Part shown: in pieces, positions 19,446 to 24,113 of the stretch
Numbering within the stretch: position 1 is the stretch's first letter
Layout: each line of letters opens with the position of its first letter
Virus record (IMG/VR): IMGVR_UViG_3300042924_001998
Coordinates: 1 to 24,113 of that record
Source of the DNA: a virus
Length of the DNA: 24,113 nucleotides
Reading direction: 5' to 3' (one strand)
Notes under the pieces: generated by a model
The model's input: only the letters and a program-made list of their open reading frames with translations
Database searches by the model: none
Told to the model about the DNA's origin: nothing
Translations under genes and position numbers: made by a program

Positions 19446-19594
19446 TTGAGCCTGTCCGCACATGGCAGACAAGGGAGTCAGGTGACAGCACAAAAGTCAC
19501 AAGCGGTCAGACATGGCGTTGCACCAAATGCAATTTATTTTTTCAAAACAGGAGTACAGCCAACGAACACAAATGCACGCAATCCGAGGTTTAA
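19442..19594 (+). CDS. Small zinc-finger protein, 50 aa
   Basis: Start taken as GTG at 19442, which overlaps the upstream TGA (GTGA), in line with all neighbours; an in-frame ATG at 19400 would overlap by 46 bases. The C-terminal half CTKCNLFFQNRSTANEHKC is a C2H2-like finger (C-x2-C, then His and Cys). The stop codon is inside GTTTAAAC (19589-19596). Likely nucleic-acid binding, target unknown. Confidence 0.6.
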   Translation: MIEPVRTWQTRESGDSTKVTSGQTWRCTKCNLFFQNRSTANEHKCTQSEV

Positions 19595-19619
19595 ACAATA
19601 ATTTTTTTTGGAGTGAATA

Positions 19620-20321
19620 ATGAAACGAGAAAATATCCCTGGTGTATCGCACAACGAAAACTGCGTTATTTCACCACCTAAGTTTGCAACTGTTGATTTC
19701 ATCATTGAGGGTGTTGCCCCGCTGGTGATTGAGCGGTTCAGCAAAAAAGCTGAACTCATGGCAAAGATGGCCGAAGGCAAGTCCGCTGGAAACAGAAAGG
19801 TTCGGGACGCAAGGGACTATGAGAAAGAGGCAGAGGATGCCCGGTATCGCAGTCACGAAGGGTGGGAGGGAATGAATGCCGCCGCATTCCGTTGCGCCAT
19901 GATTTCTGCTTGTCGATTGGTTGGGTTCAAGATGACCCTTGCCAAGTTGTCCACCTTCATTGAGGCTGATGGATACGATGCACAAGATGGCATCCCCTTG
20001 GTTCGTGTTTATGGTGAGAGCAAAACCTACACGGCCCACACAAGGAATGCCACTGGCGTGGTCGATGTCCGGTCACGCCCAATGTATAGCGAATGGGCAT
20101 GCAAGGTTCGGGTTCGATTTGACATGGATCAGTTTAAGACTGTTGATGTGTTAAATCTGTTGAGCCGATGCGGTCTGCAAGTGGGCATTGGTGCTGGCCG
20201 TCCTGATAGTAAGGCCAGTGCTGGCTGTGGGTTTGGTTTGTTCCAAGTAGTTTCTTCTGATCGTGAACAAGAAGTTCGCAAAAAGTTTTCTATTTTGGGC
20301 GAATCAAAGAGTTTTGTTTAA
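19620..20321 (+). CDS. Hypothetical phage protein, 233 aa (fold possibly RRM/RAMP-like)
   Basis: Starts MKRENIPGVSHNENCVISPPKFATVDFIIEGVAPLVIERFSKK. Distinct blocks: FRCAMISACRLVGFKMTLAKLSTFIEADG (about 91-119), RPMYSEWACKVRVRFD (153-168) and VLNLLSRCGLQVGIGAGRPDSKASAGCGFGLFQV (about 176-209). The closing Gly-rich LQVGIGAGRP...GCGFGLFQV resembles the glycine-rich end of RAMP/Cas7-type RNA-binding folds; this is a pattern impression, not an identification. TTGGAG ribosome-binding site follows a run of eight T. Its stop lies in GTTTAAAC (20316-20323) and the pentamer array starts five bases later. Confidence 0.7.
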   Translation: MKRENIPGVSHNENCVISPPKFATVDFIIEGVAPLVIERFSKKAELMAKMAEGKSAGNRKVRDARDYEKEAEDARYRSHEGWEGMNAAAFRCAMISACRLVGFKMTLAKLSTFIEADGYDAQDGIPLVRVYGESKTYTAHTRNATGVVDVRSRPMYSEWACKVRVRFDMDQFKTVDVLNLLSRCGLQVGIGAGRPDSKASAGCGFGLFQVVSSDREQEVRKKFSILGESKSFV

Positions 20322-20325
20322 ACAA

Positions 20326-20755
20326 GGCAGGCTGGGCTAGGAGCGTTTCGGTTTGGCACGGTGCGGTTCGGCCCATTTTGGCAGGCGAGGCGGGGCGAGG
20401 TTTGGTTCGGCGCTGAAGGTTTAGGCAAGGCAGGCAAGGTTCGTCAAGGACGGGTACGGAAAGGCCTAGTCAGGTTGGTTTGGGCAAGGCAGGCAAGGCG
20501 GGGAACGGTTGGGTCGGGACGGGATCGGCAGGCATGGCACGGATAGGCGAGGAAAGGTCAGGTGGGGCAAGGCAGGCGTAGCCAGGATAGGCGGGGCATG
20601 GTGGAGTGAGGCAGGCGTGGATGGGTCTAGCAGGGATCGGCTGGGCAAGGCCGGGTAATGAAAGGCAGGCGTGGCAAGGTGCGTTGAGGTGTGGTGGAGT
20701 TTGGTAAGGCAGGCATGGATCGATTGGGTAAGTATCGGTTGGGTACAGCAGGCAT
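20326..20755 (+). repeat. Punctuated GGNNN pentamer array
   Basis: 430 G-rich bases fill the gap between two plus genes. The sequence reads as 5-nt units GGNNN: 62 of about 77 begin GG, and most exceptions keep one G. At 20326, 20380, 20429, 20488, 20527, 20571, 20610, 20664, 20708 and 20747 a 4-nt unit GGCA (AGCA in the last) resets the phase and is always followed by GGC. Blocks hold 10, 9, 11, 7, 8, 7, 10, 8 and 7 pentamers. The three N positions vary freely, so it is not a simple satellite. G is almost confined to the plus (coding) strand. Two-tier G-quadruplexes with 3-nt loops would need exactly this spacing. No protein-coding sense is evident. It would be transcribed as a long spacer upstream of the 20774 gene. 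Confidence 0.92.
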
Positions 20756-20773
20756 TTTTAACAAGGAGAAAAC

Positions 20774-21232
20774 ATGAAAGACGAAAAAGATTTTTTGGAA
20801 CAGATGGCACGACAGAACAATGGCGTGTTGATGGTTGACGATGTAATTGAAGCGGCAAAGGACGAAAGCTGTGTGCTACACAAGCACTTTGAATGGGACG
20901 ATAACGAAGCGGCAAGACAATTTCGCAAGGATCAGGCAAGGTCGTTAATTCAAAGATGCCGAATCACATTGCTTGATCGTTCCCCGTCTCACATTCGGGC
21001 ATTTGTCAGCTTGCCATCAGACAGAGAAAGTGGTGGCGGGTATAGGCTCACGCTCAATGTTTTAAACGATGAGTATATGAAGGCTGAACTTATACACGAT
21101 ATTGAACTGACCATTGCCAGATGGAAGGGCAAGCTACATCTGCTAGATTCAGATTTGGTGGAATTGCTTGAGCAAATGGATGATGCAATCAAACGGCGCA
21201 AACCCATGCAAATTGAAGCAGTGTCAGTTTAA
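20774..21232 (+). CDS. Conserved-type phage protein, 152 aa
   Basis: AAGGAG 7 bases before ATG, immediately after the pentamer array. Contains GVLMVDDVIEAAKDESCVLHKHFEWDDNEAARQFRKDQARSLIQ (about 17-60) and RAFVSLPSDRESGGGYR (about 75-91), then a helical C-terminus. The VxxVIEAAxxxxSxLHxxFEWDDxxAAxxxR pattern recurs in phage proteins of Proteobacteria, in my recollection, with no established function. The stop lies within GTTTAAAC (21227-21234). Confidence 0.72.
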   Translation: MKDEKDFLEQMARQNNGVLMVDDVIEAAKDESCVLHKHFEWDDNEAARQFRKDQARSLIQRCRITLLDRSPSHIRAFVSLPSDRESGGGYRLTLNVLNDEYMKAELIHDIELTIARWKGKLHLLDSDLVELLEQMDDAIKRRKPMQIEAVSV

Positions 21233-21244
21233 ACAGGAGAAGAA

Positions 21245-21424
21245 ATGAAATGTCCTCAATGTGGAGTTGAAACGGTGGTTGTGCGTAGTGAACGCAAGGT
21301 TGAGGCCCGTGTAAACAGAATCCGGGAGTGCTTCAACGAACACCGTTTCAACACCCTTGAGCAACCAACCAGCGCCCCAAGGGATAAACACAAGCGCCGG
21401 GGCAGACCCCGTAAAAACCCATGA
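21245..21424 (+). CDS. NrdR-type zinc ribbon with AT-hook tail
   Basis: 59 aa. MKCPQCGVETVVVRSERKVEARVNRIRECFNEHRFNTLE follows the zinc-ribbon start of the repressor NrdR (CPxCG, RRIRECxxCxxRFxTxE), but the second Cys pair is reduced to Cys29 and His33. The ATP-cone of NrdR is missing. The tail KRRGRPRKNP contains the GRP core of an AT-hook, which grips the minor groove of A/T-rich DNA. It probably binds DNA as a small regulator. ATGA overlap with the HNH-like gene. Confidence 0.72.
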   Translation: MKCPQCGVETVVVRSERKVEARVNRIRECFNEHRFNTLEQPTSAPRDKHKRRGRPRKNP

Positions 21425-21717
21425 TGTACCGCAACCAAAAACTCCTTGAAATTGTCCGGGAGTCACCCTGTCAGCTATGCGGAGTCGAGGATGGCACGAT
21501 AGTGGCCGCTCACTCCAACCAGCTACGGGATGGTAAAGGCAGGGGATTGAAGGCCCACGATTACCGAATTGCGGCCCTCTGCTACCACTGCCATATGGAA
21601 ATCGACCAGGGTAAATCGATGTCTAAGGAGATGCGTTTAAACGCTTGGGATGAAGCTCACCGGAAAACTATCGGGTGGTTGTTTGAATTCAATCACCTGA
21701 AGCTATCATCTTCTTGA
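21421..21717 (+). CDS. DUF1364-like/HNH-type putative nuclease, 98 aa
   Basis: Start 21421 or 21424 (ATGATG). CQLCGVEDGTIVAAHSNQ (17-34), GKGRGLKAHDYRIAALCYHCHMEIDQG (39-65): C-x2-C, AH, then C-x2-C-H, the arrangement of DUF1364 and related phage HNH-like recombination nucleases. The last 29 bases overlap the end of the minus-strand polyvalent gene tail to tail. GTTTAAAC at 21635-21642 encodes part of Arg-Leu-Asn. Confidence 0.75.
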   Translation: MMYRNQKLLEIVRESPCQLCGVEDGTIVAAHSNQLRDGKGRGLKAHDYRIAALCYHCHMEIDQGKSMSKEMRLNAWDEAHRKTIGWLFEFNHLKLSSS

Positions 21718-24113
21718 TTTCCTGAATGTTCCCGGTCAGCTTGTTCTGAGCCTGGGTTACAGCCAGTAGGGCATCCCGCTTCTCATCCCCGCTCATCCTG
21801 CTGTTGCGGATCATGGATGCCACCTCCCGGAATGATTTCATTTCCTTCTCAAGCGCAGAGATGTAATCCTTGGATGCCAGGATACGCATGTTGTCCTGCA
21901 TGTACTCGCCCATTTCCTCATAGTTCCCGGCCTTCTCCAGGTGATTGACGGTGCGGACAACCTCATCCACTGAGTTCTTCAGATCGTAGTAGGCCGTGAC
22001 CTTCCCACGGGCCTCTGGGTCGAGGGCAAACCGTTTGATGAACGGCATTTGCTCAAACCGCTTGGTGGCCTTGGGCACATCACTGTTTGCGTCAATGACC
22101 AAATCAATAGTGTCTACGGCGTACATCCCAATGGTTCCGGTGTAAGCTTTGATCAGGTGGTCAACCTTGAGTGGGGAAAGGCCCAGCGTCTTGCCGATGC
22201 CTTCTGCAAAGGATGATGTCCCAGGCCCAACTTGGAACACATCTGACAAGCCTTCCGCACCTTGTCCCACAATGGGGCGGCGGGTGTAGAAGTTGTAGTT
22301 TGTGGTGACCTCGTAGATGGGCTTAAACGTCTGTGGCATCAAGTCCATGAACAGACTGCTCTTGATGTTGCGAACCATTGCTTCGCTGAAGTCCTTGCCC
22401 GTGTCGTTGCCAAAGCTGAGTTCCAACAGCCTTTCCGGGATGACTTTAAAAATCACACCCACCTCAAACGGGATTGGAACCCGCATGCCGAGGCTGGGCA
22501 ACAGCCAGTTGTTGTCCCGTGTTTCTTGCTCTTGAGCAAGGTACTCATCATCATCATGGGTCATGGCCCAGTACAGGGATGACACGGCCATCATGGTCAA
22601 ACCACGGATGGCAAAGGTCTTGGCAATCTGCTTCTCGTAGTCCGATGCATCCTTGCCCTGAATGTACGGGCGTATACCTGCCCGGTACAGCACATCCAGG
22701 CCCTGCATACGGGCGTTAAAGAAGGGAATGGCGGCTGTGGCTATACGCACCACAACTGAGTTTCCTCTGCGGTTGAAGTTCATCACCTCAAGGGCACGCA
22801 TCAGAGCCTCAGTCTCATTGCCCGTCTCTTCCATAACCTTCTTGTAGATGGCGGCTCTGGTTGCCATGTCGGATGCGGTTGTGCCTTTTTCTAGGGCTTC
22901 CCAAATGGATGGGCCGACATTGAGGACTTTCTGACCAAACGTGCGTGGGCCTTGTGTTTTCTTTTTCAGGGTATCGGCCAAGTCCCGGCCACTCTGCTCT
23001 ACGCCTTTGGAAAACTCATATCCACCCATGCCAAAGTTCAGCAGGGCCTCAACCTCTGGTGAGTTCCCGGCCAGGGCTTTGCCAAAGTAACGGATGGTAT
23101 CGATACCGGGCTTGAAGTTCTGGCCGCTGGTCACCCATGCAGACATGGAGTCACGCATCAAGTTGGCAAGCATGAACCCTGGGTCTTTGGTCACCAGAGA
23201 ACGCAGAAGATTGGCAGGGCCTGACAGGAATCCCAGGCCGGGTAGCTTGGCAAGGTTTAAACTCTTCAGGCTATCCACCAGCAGCGGGTCGTTTACATGG
23301 TAATGCTCAACCTTACCGTCCCGCAGGAGGGACACGGTATTGATGCCTTGAGGCTTGGCAATCTTAGTTGTTTCACCCAACTCACCCAACATGTCCACAG
23401 TCCTGACGGCGGCGGCATTCTTCATCCCCGACTGAATGGCGGCTTGTGTGTTCCTTACAACTGTCTCAAGGAAGTCGGCCAATGGGGCCTCACTACCCTT
23501 TGCCTTCTTGGGAGGCTTGACCCCTGAGATGTTCTGGAACACCTTCGGGCCAATGGTTTCCTCACCCTCAAGTTGGCGGTAGAAGGGGATGTAATCCCCG
23601 TGCTTTTTAAACTTCTCACCACCCTCTTTGGAAATAACACCCGTGCTGACCATGTAGTCCACAAGCCCATCGTTGTAAACATTCCAATCGGCCTGCACCT
23701 GTTTAAACTCAGGGAACTTTGTCAGGAGAAAATCTGCATAGGCAATGTCATCCTTGCCGTTGAACAACTTCTCTTCGTAGGTTCCGTTAGGGTTCTGCAT
23801 GTAACGTGACCCACGCTTTACACCAGCCCAGACTTGATAGGCACGGTATATATCAGGGTCGTTGTACTTTGCAAGGGGCGCAAAGATTTCTGCGGGGCCT
23901 TTGATCGTGCCGTTCTTGTTGTCGATGTAGGTAGCGCCATTGCGGTACACAGGAGCACCACCGGGGCTACCACCCATACCGATAACCCTTGCGGCCACAC
24001 CAGCGGCCATGTCAGACATCAACGCCGCCGCCTCTGCACTGGAGTCAGCCATTAAGCGCACGATGCCCTTGGCCTTGGCATAGCGGTTATCTAACCGGGC
24101 CAGTGAGTCGTAC
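21689..24113 (-). CDS. Large polyvalent protein, C-terminal part with LPD38-type domain (cut by window edge)
   Basis: At least 807 codons, open to the right edge; the true start is outside. Recognisable stretches from the LPD38 (large polyvalent protein-associated) domain are LRSLVTKDPGFMLANLMRDSMSAWVTSG, LEKGTTASDMATRAAIYKKVMEE, ALEVMNFNRRGNS, IPFFNARMQGLDVLYRA and NNWLLPSLGMRVPIPFEVG. Polyvalent proteins are giant multi-domain phage proteins thought to be injected with DNA and to carry various effector domains upstream. One hydrophobic segment (AIRGLTMMAVSSLYWAM) may contact membranes. The C-terminus is helical and charged. It overlaps the convergent 21421 gene by 29 bases. Confidence 0.85.
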   Translation of the reverse strand, partial: YDSLARLDNRYAKAKGIVRLMADSSAEAAALMSDMAAGVAARVIGMGGSPGGAPVYRNGATYIDNKNGTIKGPAEIFAPLAKYNDPDIYRAYQVWAGVKRGSRYMQNPNGTYEEKLFNGKDDIAYADFLLTKFPEFKQVQADWNVYNDGLVDYMVSTGVISKEGGEKFKKHGDYIPFYRQLEGEETIGPKVFQNISGVKPPKKAKGSEAPLADFLETVVRNTQAAIQSGMKNAAAVRTVDMLGELGETTKIAKPQGINTVSLLRDGKVEHYHVNDPLLVDSLKSLNLAKLPGLGFLSGPANLLRSLVTKDPGFMLANLMRDSMSAWVTSGQNFKPGIDTIRYFGKALAGNSPEVEALLNFGMGGYEFSKGVEQSGRDLADTLKKKTQGPRTFGQKVLNVGPSIWEALEKGTTASDMATRAAIYKKVMEETGNETEALMRALEVMNFNRRGNSVVVRIATAAIPFFNARMQGLDVLYRAGIRPYIQGKDASDYEKQIAKTFAIRGLTMMAVSSLYWAMTHDDDEYLAQEQETRDNNWLLPSLGMRVPIPFEVGVIFKVIPERLLELSFGNDTGKDFSEAMVRNIKSSLFMDLMPQTFKPIYEVTTNYNFYTRRPIVGQGAEGLSDVFQVGPGTSSFAEGIGKTLGLSPLKVDHLIKAYTGTIGMYAVDTIDLVIDANSDVPKATKRFEQMPFIKRFALDPEARGKVTAYYDLKNSVDEVVRTVNHLEKAGNYEEMGEYMQDNMRILASKDYISALEKEMKSFREVASMIRNSRMSGDEKRDALLAVTQAQNKLTGNIQEIKKMIASGD

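Larger units (their letters stand above)
848..23708. repeat. Highly iterated palindrome GTTTAAAC (23 copies)
   Basis: First bases: 848, 2181, 3616, 5284, 6256, 7133, 7822, 8237, 8609, 8922, 9009, 9804, 10176, 12444, 12501, 12869, 14586, 19589, 20316, 21227, 21635, 23255, 23701. About 0.4 copies are expected in this length. In genes it is read as Phe-Lys (6), Leu-Asn (8) or Val-stop (4); 5 copies are intergenic. One-base variants (GTTTAAAT, ATTTAAAC, CTTTAAAC, TTTTAAAC) add about a dozen. Confidence 0.95.

Noticed and set aside
20326-20755. CRISPR array
   Set aside because: Markers are only 4-7 bases, spacers vary in length in steps of 5 and share the GGNNN rule; there are no cas genes.
20361-20939. 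Frames through the pentamer array (61 codons plus, 157 codons minus)
   Set aside because: They are by-products of the low-stop G-rich tract; a 5-nt period does not fit a coding frame and no ribosome-binding site is present.

Overview
This 24.1 kb window is part of a tailed bacteriophage (or prophage) genome. It carries a terminase/portal block, a primase-helicase, an exonuclease plus annealing-protein recombination set, many tiny stop-start overlapping genes, and a large LPD38-type polyvalent protein. GC is about 50 percent, and the protein families (DUF1071 annealase, RusA, phage SprT-like, MoxR/VWA pair, polyvalent protein) are typical of phages of aquatic Proteobacteria. A Burkholderiales host is my inference only. 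No tRNA, rRNA, integrase, repressor-integrase module, DNA polymerase, IS element or CRISPR array was seen.

Layout. 1-3071 (minus): portal N-terminus (cut by the left edge), large terminase, a stand-alone LexA-type DNA-binding domain, small terminase. 3072-3644: gene-free, with a cluster of DnaA-box-like sites, palindromes and a probable promoter; candidate origin and divergent control region. 3645-8935 (plus): an operon with a small membrane protein, a SprT-like protein lacking its catalytic residues, a MoxR/CobS-type AAA+ ATPase, a CobT-like VWA protein and six small genes. 9018-11400 (minus): primase-helicase, HNH protein and a PD-(D/E)XK-like protein. 11401-12587: more than 1 kb without a credible gene but full of long inverted repeats. 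It contains a 17-bp perfect helix enclosing five hairpins, a 19-bp helix and a possible pseudoknot, and is followed by plus-strand terminators; I read it as a large structured noncoding RNA locus. 12588-13040 (minus): RusA-like resolvase. 13061-14877 (plus): Cas4/RecB-like exonuclease, single-strand annealing protein and an SSB-like protein. 14887-19594: a dense train of small accessory genes joined by overlapping stop/start codons, several with repeated junction sequences. 19620-21717: further plus genes interrupted by a 430-bp G-rich array. 21689-24113 (minus): C-terminal part of the polyvalent protein, entering from the right edge.

Three signals stand out. (1) 20326-20755 is a punctuated pentamer array: GGNNN units in strict 5-nt phase (62 of about 77 units begin GG), reset by a 4-nt unit GGCA (once AGCA) ten times, so that every marker-to-marker distance (54, 49, 59, 39, 44, 39, 54, 44, 39) equals 4 modulo 5. 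(2) The palindrome GTTTAAAC occurs 23 times where about 0.4 is expected, in all three codon phases, as stop codons and between genes. It is therefore selected as a DNA word, but it is absent from 14594 to 19588. (3) The structured RNA locus at 11.45-12.25 kb recalls in size and phage setting the ornate large RNAs (GOLLD, ROOL), though I cannot test membership here.

How the parts fit: host DnaA may act at 3.1 kb, the phage primase-helicase opens and primes DNA, exonuclease, annealase, SSB and RusA supply recombination, and terminase packages through the portal. The MoxR/VWA pair and the small-gene train are accessory functions of unknown role.
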